A DNA stretch of 64,000 bases from Apoda limacodes (Eukaryota; Arthropoda; Insecta; Lepidoptera; Limacodidae): contig OX291545.1 in NCBI GenBank assembly GCA_946406115.1, positions 11,422,001-11,486,000 on the forward strand, given 5' to 3'. The notes below the pieces were generated by a model. The model did not search any database, was not told the DNA's origin, and worked only from the letters and a program-made list of their open reading frames with translations. The translations under genes and the position numbers were made by a program. Positions within the stretch are counted from its first letter, which is position 1. Every line of letters begins with the position of its first letter. Below, piece after piece: positions 1 to 12,900 of this stretch.

Positions 1-826
1 CTTTTACGTAAAGATTAATACATTTCTTTCATGTCTGAAAAAAAAAACATATTTTTTTTCCAAACAGCTGTTAATTTCGGATACTTAGTTGACAATATGG
101 ATAAGAAAGAGATAGTTGAGGTAGTAAAAAGTGAGACACAGAAAAAGATGGAAATATCGAAGGAAAAAACATTTTCATAAAAAAATTCGTGCAAATAACA
201 AGTTTATTTATAAGAGTAACATCAAATAAACTTTACAAGGAAGCGTCACATGCCAGTAAATTTGCCTAGAATATACCTAATACTCACAAATGCTGGTTTT
301 GCCTGCAATTGGGGCATGAAATTAAAATAATTTTAGGACATAATATCAAGCAATCACAAAAAAATAATTAAAAAAAATAGTTTTGAAATCTCTAATCAAC
401 GGGACTTACAATTTCAATTAAAATTAACTAAATGAAAAATAAATGTTCCTGGACATTATAAACAGCGCCATCTAGTCCTAAACTAACTTCGTGTGCAGGT
501 ACCTGATCACTTCTTACTCTCACCTGAGCTCTGATGGCAAACATGGTCTTAACCTGTTTTTAGGCTTAGGTTGGGCAAACGCTGAGAATTATAGTTTAAT
601 TAAAAATTTCAGGAAAACCCTTGAAGTTATCAGGCACTTCGGGCAGTCTAGAGCTTCTCCACGCTTCTTATCTTTGCTATACGTACGTATCAGAATATTT
701 TATCCCCTATTAGATTTTATTATACATAATTATGGCATTTTCTTATTTGTATTTTTGTAGTAGTTGACAGCATTGATTTTTAACTGGGATACACTTTACT
801 AACTAGTAATTTCTAAAAGCTTTTAC
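1..826. other. Left-edge stretch, PHKB intron, no exon recognised
   Basis: AT-rich sequence downstream of the last PHKB exon in transcript order. It contains an AACAGCGCCATCTAG fragment near 460, a tag of a common lepidopteran repeat. The open frame at 491-760 on the plus strand has no recognisable motif and no supporting context, so I do not call it a gene. Confidence 0.5.
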
Positions 827-975
827 CTGAAAAGCGGAATATCGGCCCGCCCGGCGAGGCCTGTTGTACGAAGGCAGATATCTTCTGATGGGGTCTAGTT
901 CGTTCACGTGTAACAGTCCTTCGGTGAGTAACTGAGCGAGCACGAACAGAGACTGAGCCCAAAGGAACAGCCCAC
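827..975 (-). CDS. PHKB: PHKB exon, GLFLWAQSL (last one in the window)
   Basis: 149 nt, phase 1 in and phase 0 out, encoding [20 protein letters not shown] then [15 protein letters not shown]. It matches the LFLWGQ.LY..A.LL...L....DP..RY.P block of beta subunits. The donor is CAG|GTAAAA. I found no further PHKB exon between this point and the left edge. Confidence 0.9.
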
Positions 976-3900
976 CTGTATCTAACCCAAAATAAAAAAG
1001 GATAGTCTACTAGCTGCTCAAATTCTTTTAAAATAGAATTGTGTTACTATCATTTACGTTTCCTCCTTCCTTAACACCCACATCTTTAAGCTACATACCA
1101 GTGTGTCTTATCTAGGATACGCCATTACGTACTAGAGGAGACACCGCACTTGCCACCGCTGTTTCAAAAAATGCATTGTATAGGCTGCAGTTCCACGTGC
1201 TTTATTGATAGTGTCTATGACTAGGACTTTTACTACGAACTTTTTTTTCGAAATAGTAAGACTCTATTCAGTAGTAAAATGCATGACTATTTCACTTGAG
1301 TGGCGAGATTCAGTCATGCAACTGAGGACCTTTATGTAATGTCTCTAGATGCCTCTTAGGACAATTTTATTTAAACTGTATAAATTATCAAAACAATTAA
1401 CAAGGCCAAATGTTATAAACATAGGGAAATATACCACCAAATATGTCTACACTAATATTATCAATGAGCGAATTTCGTAAGTTAATTTATATGTAGAAGG
1501 CAATCTCCAGAACCGCCGCACCTAGTTAAAAAAAAGGTGATTTAGTACGTATATCTTTACGGTTTTATTTAGTAACAGTGGTATTGAAACATAGCCTAAT
1601 AATCTAAAAAACTCTCCTTAATTTTTATGCCTTTGTATTGTGCTGGTTCTAATTGTATTTCTATTATCTAGAGCAAATATAGTTTTTTTCACGCTAACAA
1701 AAACATGGTTAATTAAATACAAATAGAATAAGGTTTAATAAGAATATAAAAATGCAAAGCATAAGTTGCACGTATCTCTTTACGTATTACGCTTGCGTTC
1801 TACCAAAGCATTGTTTCTTATTATTATTGTTATTAAGCAAAAAATGATGTTTTAAGTAATGTTAAAAGAAATTGCCAAAGCAGAAGAAAATGTTAACACG
1901 TTTTAAGGATAAGAAAATACGAATTTTATATCACTTTAGCAATTTTACCTTTATTATCATCTTCGCCAGTGGAGCCTGCAATTATATGATTGTTTATATC
2001 TAGAAAATCATTCATATCACAAAATTAAACAAGAAGTTAATTAACACAAAAGTTGTACAACTATTTACCACATTTTAAAATTCTCTAAAAATAGAGAGTA
2101 ATGAATATTTTCAAATATGAACTACCCCCATTTCTCTCCTCCCTCTTAGATACGCAGTTGGTTATAAGAAGGTCTTAATTTCCGCAGAGTGACACGAGCG
2201 TTAGCGTAGCGTTACTAACCAGTCATATTACCGTTTAACGTCATCTCTATCGAATGCGTTTAAGTTGCATATTCTGCTCTCACTCTGTGTTAGATAATGA
2301 CGTAGTGTCGCGTCAGTCACGTAACCCTTTCTCTAGCGGCAGAGACTACAAAGCGCGGTATTTCTTTTATACCATAGGTATTCGAAAAAAGCTGCGTATG
2401 CTTTAGAATGGAATCTCAGAATATGTATAAGAATTCTAGACAGCAGTACGCTTAACTTTTATCTCATGACCTGCGGTGTGTAATGCAAATATTAAATATT
2501 ATACATATATGCCATTATGCATCTACAGAATCTTATAGAATCTATAGTCAATTGGCTACTTATCTACAGTAAGAGTTTTTTTTTTGTTTTCCGTGTTTGT
2601 TGTATAAAATGACTACATGTACAGTGCGCGCGGATTTTTGTATCCCTGAAATAAGCACTATAAAATTATTCATTCTGCACATCTCGTAGCTAACATATTT
2701 TACTATTACATAAATGTAAACTTAAATATAGTAAAAATATAAATAGTTAAGTTATATAATTACTTACTAGCAGGGATTCTGCGTACAGAATAAGGCTCAT
2801 TGCGTTCAGCCTCTATTCCTTCTCGGGGGACGTAATAGTAACTTGGTATCACAGGATCTGAAATCAAAATAAATTGAAATACTTTATTTCCATTTAAAAA
2901 AAAAGTATTAAATATTCTAGTTTTTTTCACTAGAGGGCATTTACTTTGCACTCTCAACAATCCATACAAAAAAAAGGTCCAGTTTAAAAATTTATATCAA
3001 CACCTACTTTGAAGAGGATACAAGCTGTATCTGCTGTCGCCTTTTGTAATCCAAATAAAATAAATATTTATTAGTAGACATTACACACAGCGCCATCTGG
3101 TACCAAACTAAGCAAATCTTGTACTATGGATACTAACAACGGATCCTTTACATAAAGTTTTTTTTGTAAATAAATACATAGAAAACACCCAGTCTAAAAA
3201 CAAACACTGTCTTGAGATTGAGAGAATCCAAATGCTGTCATTGTATTACGTTCTGACGCTAAAATACTGCTGAAGCCATTAGTACGTAGGATCCGGAATG
3301 ACCTGACCTAAATAAAAAGTACTTTTTGCGATTCAAGTAACATCTCGGCAAGTTTTAATACAAATAAGACACTTAATAGCATTAAAAACCTAACACCTTA
3401 GCACGCCGTCTTTAGCGGGGCGGACCGTCGTGCCATGTCTTTATGGCCATTCGAGAGTTGACCGGTAAGTCATACGTCGCGTAGCGTCTCCAATCATCAT
3501 GACGTCGTTGTATTTTTCTGCAAAATCAAACGCGATGACCGACTTCATGAAAGTTTACGCAATTATTAGAATATAGCAAACTCTTTACCTCCAAAATCAT
3601 CCATATAAATCCTCAATTTTAACAACTTCTGATATTCCTCAACCTGCTCGGGTAGTGTACGGAAAACGCCATCTATAATCATCATAACATAGAAAAGCGG
3701 CCATTCCGATTCGATCCCATCGAATTCCTTCAACTCCCCCTCGTGGTAATATCTTCTGTTAGGGTCTTCAAGAGCACATTTGTAGCCGTCACGACTAAAC
3801 CTTTTAAAGCCGTACCTCCCTTTTAAACGACGTAAAATGTTTGACTTTGTCAATTGAACAAGGTGGTCTTCGTGAGTAGCAAACGCTGGAAATGATACTG

Positions 3901-6900
3901 TCGGCAACAGCGCAGCGTCGACGCCCTAAAAAACGACAGGACATAAAATAAAGATCATCATACCAGCTACCAGCCGTCCACTATTGGACGTAGGCTTCCA
4001 TAGATAGATTTTCAATAGGTCTACGCTGCTTGTATCCTCGCCGTCCCTCACTGCGATTTGACTCTTGACCTCCACTCTAGAACTTTTATAAACCATCGTT
4101 CATCGGTTCTAAATGAGTTATTTGGCCTGCCCATTGGCACTTCAGCTTAATTATACTTAAAGCTTTGTCGTTTATACTAGATTTTCCACGTATTTATAGA
4201 CGATCGTAATATAAAAGATACGATTTTTTTTAAATACCCAGAAGAACCAAAAAATATTTATTAGTTTTCGGTTAGGGGTTCTAGCACAACCAGTGTAATA
4301 GTTTCGTATGGGAATTCTAGTTCTCTGTACTTCTAGCTATAACTGTGCCAAACCGTTGATGCATTAACGTAAACGAATATGGCCCCATCGATTCTACGAC
4401 GGAAATAGTACATTTAGTATTAAGGGAGGTAAGGAGAAAATTACTAACTGCTATTTAGAAGCCTAAGGCCGAAGGCCCTAATGACTCTTGTTTGTAATTT
4501 TCATACCGCCTGTGTTACACACAATGTTCTTCATCAAATTTTTGTGTAAAAAAAATAAAAATATAAGGTGAATATAAAATAAAGTCACACACAATTAAAA
4601 TGGCGAGAATATAAGTACAGAATACAACGCCACCGCTAGATATCTCTAGATAGCTAGCGGATAGATGAATTAAAAAGTTTTGGCTAAAGTTCAAATTTGT
4701 TATTGCTTGCTTGTAGTGTTCACGTTGGTTATGTTTTGAACAGAAGCTGTTTTAACACTTAATAGAATAGGCGTGTCATTATCGCTCGTGAGTTCTATAA
4801 ACGCGCGCTTTACTTTGAGAAAAGTAAAATTTGCAAATAAAATTAATTGATAGGAATAGGTTATGCAAATTGTTCAAAATTACTAACTATCGTATTATAT
4901 ATATTGTTATCTCTAATGGTGTTTAAGTAGTAATCTTATGTCAATTTACGTACCACTTACTTTAGAACTAGATTCTCGGGGAAGCATCGTTTCAAAAATA
5001 CTCCTGTTGCGGTTGTGTGCGTCGATATCCACATAGACAACACTCCATGACGCTCCCTTATCACCAAACAGATTACATCCATTGATGGCTTCTAGAGCCG
5101 CTTTTGCCATACCTTAAACAACATTTAAGACAATTTTGTTACGACGCGTGCCTCAGAAAACATATTCCTGGGGGAACTTTCGAGCGGAATAGAAAGTATT
5201 CTACACGATCTTGAATATCTTTAACTATCTTAATAAATTTTGGTCACCCCGTTACTTCTTTGCACAGTGCCAGTTTTTTTCGGTAAATTTATTACAAATA
5301 TTACGAACTAAAATCTTATTTTAATAAGAACACAAGAATATACTTTTACAAACAAGCTTTCATCAGACCCTTGTTATGGTACCATAGTACTTTTCAAGAC
5401 AAATCTAACAATCCTTAAATAGATGGAATAGCATTGTTTCATTACAGAGGTCCTTTGGCCACCTTCCGGCTTCATCATCGGACCAGCTCTATGACATCAT
5501 TATATTGCAGTGTCAACCGATTTACGTGTGTATGCAAAATTTCAACTTAATCGAACACAAACACAGGACTGGTAAAACCAAATAAAAGTTTGTAAAAATA
5601 TACCCTATATTGGTAAGGGATAGTGTTGCTAGAAGGTTCAGTAAAAGCAGAAATTACCAACCATCTAACAACAAAAAAACAGATACATTTTAATAATAGT
5701 AATATATATTAATGACTAATTCAGCCTTCTGTCGTGATCAATAAAAATTTAACGTCCCTAAAGTACCAGTTTTCAGTATTTCCGAAGATAACCCTCGACA
5801 TACAGACAAACTAACAAATCCGCTCTCTTTTTATATAGCAATGATATCGATTATGTGATGTACTATAATAATATTCATTGCGATAAACAATTCATACCTA
5901 TAGACGAGGCATGTATTTCTGGCTTGCCATCATTATATTTAGTGCCCCTTTCCCACATACCATAGTCTGGTGTTCTGTATGCTCGTTCCACATAGTAAAC
6001 CAAATTTTGTACAAATGCAACTTCATCCTAAAATGAAAAATACTTACAATAAAAATATTTTAAGTGATGCACTTTATAATATAGAGACAGACGTGACAGA
6101 CAAATATTTATTAATAATCAAATCAAATATATTTCATTTAAGCCTAGCTTAGGTTTCTAAGAACACGTTTGGAATTGTTAAAATAAATATATATATTTTT
6201 TTACCCCACAACCTTTTTACAATGATACAAAAAACTTAACTTATAAAAAAATCTTACATCAGTTGCAAATCCATATTCCTCGTCATTTCTTGTTTGGCAA
6301 TATTTTGTTAAACAAAAAATACAGTATTTATCTACTCAACAAGTTCTAAACAACGATTCTTCTTTAGCAGTAAGGGAGCCGCCTTAAAAACATTGAAAAA
6401 CAGTTTTTGACAATTTGAATGGCTTTGGGTCAACAAGATGCTTATACTGTGAAAATTTTAAAAATTGTTTCACCAACCATTTAGCTGTAAAACCTGTGTG
6501 ACAGATGAAAAACAGACAGATACGGATATGTGTGTGACAGCAATAGGGCCCTGTTTGCACCCTTTGGGTATAGAACCCTAAAAACCAAATATAATTTCTA
6601 AATTAATGTATCAATACTAAATTATAGCTTCTCCTTAACAAAGATAAAATGCCATACTATACTTAGGAATTAAAACATAATTTTTTTTTTTAATTTTCTA
6701 TAACACCTACAACATTTTTAAAGAACCATAAATATCGCATTATGTAGAGTTAGTCGTGGAAAAAGTGGCCCAGTGTTTTAGACTTGAGGAAAAAACAATT
6801 CTAATGGCTACGTAAATTTATTAGGGTTACTAAGCCTACCCTGTCTGTCTGTCCAACCATTAAAAGGCTCAATCTTTTAGACTGAAATAGGCAGAAGCCT

Positions 6901-9900
6901 GATTTTATCACAGAATATGTGGTATAATGGGGGATTATCTAACAAATAATAAAAAGTTAAAAAAAAAAAAATTTAAGGAGGATCCCCATACTAGAAACAC
7001 AATTTCGATGTTTTTGCTCTATCGTTAAAACAATAATACTTCAAACTTCTAGGGAAAAATAGTGTGAACTCTTAAGTATAACATCAAATAATAAAAATCA
7101 GCCAAGTGTGAGACGGGCCAAAACTATTAACCATTTTAAATTACCGGTACAACGCCATCTAGCAATAGTATTAAGAGGAATAGTAACACATTTGTTTGGG
7201 GAGTCCTTATTTAAGAAATAAATTTTTGTTGTTTTTGTTCTATCGTACAAACTTCAAACTTGCAGTGAAATAGTGTGAACTCTAAAGTATAACAACAAAT
7301 AATAAAAAACCGGCTAAGTGTGAGACGGCCCAAGTCATTACTATTTTGTCCAGCGCCATCTAGCTTATCATTAAGAAAAACAGTAAACACATTTGTTAGT
7401 TGGAAACAATATTCAAAGTTAAGGGGCTAACATAAGTGAAAGTGGCACCCCCATTGGATTTTTCAATTTTTATTCATTACATAACGAATTTTGAATGTAT
7501 TATTATTAGATTTTATTAGAAAGTATGTATTATTATTTTTACGATAGAACAAAAACAACGAAAATGTATCTTGAATAAGGACTCTCCAAACAAATGTGTT
7601 ACTGTTCCTCTTAATGCTATTGCTAGATGGCGTTGTACCGGTAATTTAAAATGGTAAAAACTTTGGCCTGTCTCACACTTGGCCGGTTTTTTATTATTTG
7701 TATGTTATTTTAGATTATTAAGAGTTCCCACTATTTTACATTAGAAGTTTGTAGTATTATTGTTTTTACACAAAGCAAATTTTTTTTGTTATTGTGTTTA
7801 TAAATTACATAAATGGTGGTAAGTACAGAACCCTCGGTGCGCGAGTCCAACTCGCACTTGGCAGGTTTTAGAAGTCTCTGGACCCAAAGCATCATTGTTT
7901 TATATTTATAGTATGGGTGTCTGTGCCGTCAGTTATGGTGTCACTCTGAAACTACGCCAAAAGGTATTACAACGATAAGAGAGGTAGGGCACTGCAAGTA
8001 TTCGCTCGAATAAGCTGCCCGAACAAATAAAGCGGGGCATAGCGAGTACTTGCTCGAATGAGCGGCCCGAACTGGGGAAGTACCTCCACCTTACAGAAAA
8101 CCGCGGCCACAATAACACTAACATTGAGTAGTGTTGTGTTCCTGGCGGTGAGTAAGGTTGCCAGAGCTCTCTCTTTGAGGATTCGCTGCGCGGACAGCGG
8201 AGGACCGACGGTGCTTGTTGCTGTCATTGCTCGGCGTAGACGCGGCGTGCTGGTTCGGCGGTCAGGGAGACCTGATGAAACGGCTGACCGCTGGCCGCCC
8301 GCAGGTTGAACGGGTTCCCGAACCCAGGGATCACTTAATCTCCGCCCTGGGAGGCTGATCCGCCAACCTGTGTAAAGTCTCTGAAGTAGTAGTCGTGCCG
8401 GAGAAGGAGACCGGAGTGGACCCGGCTACTACAACAGAGGGGGATCAGGGGCCCTTCCGCCCGCCGTGCCAGCAACCGCATCATCTGTGTTGAGCTTCGG
8501 CAGTCTTAGTACCGCAACTTTTTGTCTTCTAAGCTGTCTGTGCAGTGAATCCTCATCCGTAGTCTAAGTTACTTCAAACAAAATGGCCAGGAACAGAAAA
8601 AAGAAAAGAGTTTTGACAGCGGTTACTCCATCCACATATAATGTAGATTTTTGCAACATAAGGGGTATTCACGCAAATCTTAACGCAGTCCATCACCATC
8701 TCGAGACTGCGCAGCCAACCATTATTTTTCTAACGGAGACGCAGATATCCTGCCCGGCCGACACATCATACCTTCGTTATCCCGGCTACAAACTCGAGCA
8801 CAATTTTTTGAGTCGTGCCGGTGTATGTATGTTCGTCCGGGAGGATATCTGCTGTCGCCGACTTCATAGCCTTGAAGACAGGGACCTGTCGATATTGTGG
8901 GTGCGCGTAGATCATGGGGGCCACACTCGTATCTATGCGTGCCTATACAGGTCTCATAGCGGTGACACGGACGTAACTCGACTCTTCACGCACCTGAGTT
9001 TGACGACTGACAAAGTTCTAGAGCAATATCCTACAGCAGAAGTAGTTATTTTGGGAGACTTTAACGCCCACCATCGTGAGTGGCTCAGTTCTCGAACCAA
9101 TAACTATGCAGGGATATCTGCTCATGAATTTGCTCTGACCTATGGATTCTCTCAGCTGGTACTTTCTCCAACGAGAATACCAGATATAGAGGACCATACA
9201 AGCTCCTTACTGGACCTTCTGCTGACTACACGTCCGGATGGATACTCCGTCTCAGTGGATGCGCCTCTTGGCTCCTCGGACCACTGTCTCATCCGGACTC
9301 GATTGTCATGCACACAACCCGATCCTTCTGGGCCAACTAATTGGCGTCGTGTGTGGCATTATAAGTCGGCAGACTGGGATGGATTGCGAGAATTTTATGC
9401 ATCGTACCCGTGGAGGCAGATCTGCTATAGCTCAGAAGATCCTGACGTCTGCGCAGCCGCAGTCACTGAGACAATCCTCGCTGGTATGGAATGTTTCATT
9501 CCTAACCTGCGAGTAGCTGCCGGCGTCAAAAAACGACCGTGGTTTAATAGGCCTTGCAGAGAAGCTAAAATTCTTAAGCAAACTGCGTATGAGGCTTGGA
9601 CCACGGCTCGTAATAATAAGGATCCGAATATTTCTGAGTTAAAACGCAAATTAAATGCTGCCTCGAGGTTCAGTAAGAAAGCAACTGCCAGAGCAAAATT
9701 CCAATTCATCGGCAAAATAGGTGGGCGACTTGCGAGCTATCCTTCTGGGAGTCGTGCTTTCTGGTCGCTTGCTAAAGCTGCCGAGGGGAACTTCTGCCAG
9801 TCGTCATTACCACCACTGCGAAAGACCGATGGTGACTTGGCCCATAGTGCAAAAGAGAAAGCCGATCTATTGGGCAGTCTCTTTGCCTCTAACTCGAATG

Positions 9901-12900
9901 TGAACGACGAAGGCGCTGTACCACCTACTTTACCGTGGTGCGGTAAGACCATGCCGGAAATCACTATAACACAGCGCGAGGTCCGGCGGGCGTTGCTTTC
10001 CCTAGACGTTCATAAGTCGAGTGGGCCAGACGGCATACCAGCAGTGGTGCTTAAGCAGTGTGCTCCTGAGTTATGTCCTGTACTCACGCGCCTCTTCACG
10101 CTTTCCTACCACACTAGGCAATTTCCGTCTTCATGGAAGACTGCAAATGTGCACCCGGTGCCCAAAAAGGGCGATAGATCAGATCCATCGAATTACAGGC
10201 CTATCGCTATAACCTCTCTCCTCTCCAAGGTGATGGAGCGTGTGATCAACACACAGCTTTTGAGATACCTAGAAAAACACGACCTGATCAGTGACCGTCA
10301 ATATGGCTTTCGCCACGGTCGCTCAACTGGTGACCTTCTAGTGTATCTCACACACCGATGGGCACTAGCCATTGAGAGTCAGGGGGAGGCATTGGCATGT
10401 AGCCTAGACATAGCGAAGGCGTTCGATCGGGTCTGGCACCGGGGTCTTCTATCGAAGTTGCCTTCTTACGGAGTGCCCGAGGGTTTGTGCAAATGGGTGG
10501 CTAGCTTTTTGTCCGGCAGAAGCATACGAGCCGTAGTTGACGGTAGTTGCTCTGATAGCATGGACATTAATGCTGGTGTCCCGCAAGGCTCTGTGCTGTC
10601 TCCTACGCTGTTTCTACTGCACATCAATGATATGTTGGACATCAACAACATACATTGCTATGCAGATGACAGTACTGGAGACGCTTATTACACGGGCCGT
10701 GCAAGCATCCCACGTTCCGTTGTGGAGGAAAAGCGTGAAGAACTTGTGTCTCAAATCGAGATCGGTCTGTCCAAGGTCTCTGACTGGGGGCGGGAAAACT
10801 TGGTCCGATTCAACCCTTCAAAGACACAAGTCTGCGCGTTCACCGCTAAGAAAACCCCATTCACTGTAGTCCCACAATTCCAGAACACTCCCCTCTCCAT
10901 CTCCAAGAGCATTGGGATCCTTGGCGTTGACATCTCCAGCGATGTTCAGTTCCGAGATCATTTGCTAGGCAAGGTAAAGCTGGCGTCCAAAAAACTTGGT
11001 GTACTCAACAGAGCGAAGCAGTACTTCACGTCGGGGCAAAGGTTGCTACTTTACAAGTCGCAAGTCCGGCCCCATATGGAGTACTGCTGCCATCTCTGGG
11101 CGGGTGCACCCGGATACCAGCTTGGCCCTTTTGACTCGGTTCAACGACGGGCTGTGAGAATTGTCGACGATCCCAAACTCACTTGCGGTATCGAACCCTT
11201 AAGTCTGAGGAGAGACTTTGCCTCCCTGTGTGTGTTCTACCGCTTGTACAATGGATTGTGTTCTGAGGAATTGTTCGAAATGATGCCCACGGCTACTTTC
11301 TACCATCGCACCGCTCGCCATCGACAGGGAATTCATTCTCACACTTTGGAACCAAAATGGTCGCGAACAGTGCGGTTTCAGAGAAACTTCCTCCGGCGAA
11401 CCCTTGGGTTGTGGAATGAGCTCCCTGCCAAGGTTTTCTCTAAGGACTACAGTATGGGGTTCTTCAAAAAAGAAGTTATTAGATTTCTGAAGGGTCGGCA
11501 ACGCGCGAGTGATGCCCCTGGTGTTGCAAGCGTCCATAGGCTACGGTGACCGCTTACCATCAGGCGGACCGTAGGCTTGTTTGCCACCTTAGTGGTATAA
11601 AAAAAAAAAAAAAAAAAAAAAAATATATAATCACTTACCTGAGTATAAATTATTTGCAGGCCTGATGTAATCATCTGAACAAGGAACAGCAAATAGAGTG
11701 AAACAGCATCTATCTGCAGATGGTGGTACTGTTCATCTTCGAGTACCGGCTCTCCAGTAGTGAGATGAAATTTTACATGTAGTGCATGCGCTGCACTCTG
11801 TCTTGTCTTAAACGCCTCTACCCTAGCCGCCTGCTTGACCCAGGACTCCAGAATACCTCGCATACATTTTACTGTACTTTGACCCAATTCATGGGACTTC
11901 CCTCTGTCGTCGTCAATGCGTCTGAATACAAATTTTATTAGATATAAATAATATCAATTTTCACTATGGCATAACCATCCATCTTTAAATCAATAGAAAT
12001 CTTGGTTTTCAGGTTTTAATTATTTCTAGCACACAAATAGTTTCCAAGTTTAGGTTTCTAAATGATTTTGGTACTAAAAATAATGTAATTCATGATTCAC
12101 TATATAAAAAAAAACACAGCTGCATATTCTGACTACTTTAATTTTCTGCAATATTCACCAAGAGCTGCACTGCTAATGATAGCAGCAGAAAATCTTTTTA
12201 ATCAAATGGGGTTCTAAGAACACTTTTGAATCATTACAAAGAAATAACAAGAATTTACTTCACAAACTAATTATAGTACTGGTTTATTGTAATTAGTTTA
12301 AGCATATTTTAAATCCTAGATGGAGAAATGTATGAATTTAATATACATTTGAACCACTGCTAACTGCACCTTATACTTTAAACATTTATCTTTTACAAGC
12401 ATGGAAAGTTACAAATTATGGACCCATTTCAGTTTTGACAACTTTATCACAAATAGTTGAGATTATTATTGCACACTAGGGGTGCGTTCCAAATCGCAAC
12501 GAGGAAGTTAAAAAGTGGTTTTGGGACGCTCGGGGTAGAGTAATTTTCCAACTGTCAAGTTGAATTCTTTACACTACCATAGAAAAGGTTGAAAATCAAT
12601 CCTGTCAGTGTGAAAATTAACTGTCAAACGCTCGTTCCAGAATGGGTTGATTTTTCAACTTTACCGGGCGATAATTACTGGGCGTGATTTGGAACATAGC
12701 CTAGGATTAAAAACTTTTTAGAACATAACAAAATCCTATCTACTTATTATTTTGGATTTAGAAACACAGAAAATACTGTCAATGAACTGACTGCCTATGT
12801 CACTTCACAATCGGATACATTTGACCCAAAGCATTTGAAATGGTATAGATTTCTTCTCTTGCCCATAAGCTTGATCATATTGGTATCCATGTTTATTCCC

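Larger units (their letters stand above)
7975..11622 (+). mobile_element. LINE-A, near full-length non-LTR retrotransposon with intact ORF
   Basis: The element runs from a 5' leader shared with the copy at 20823 (start near ATAAGAGAGGTAGGGCA) through one long ORF (8583-11549) to a short 3' UTR and an A-tail at about 11600-11622. It lies antisense to PHKB in the intron between exons 11639 and 6027. Its 3' end is about 15 bp from the PHKB 5' splice site. I could not find a convincing target-site duplication. The single ORF with AP endonuclease then reverse transcriptase fits a non-LTR element of the jockey/CR1/RTE-like broad group; I do not assign a clade. The undamaged ORF points to a fairly recent insertion. 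Confidence 0.9.

Noticed and set aside
491..760. 89-codon plus-strand frame at the left edge
   Set aside because: It runs antisense in a PHKB intron with no motif and no start context; probably chance.
9425..11537. Minus-strand and alternate-frame ORFs inside LINE-A
   Set aside because: They are shadows of the 988-codon frame; none has motifs and all are broken in the other copies.
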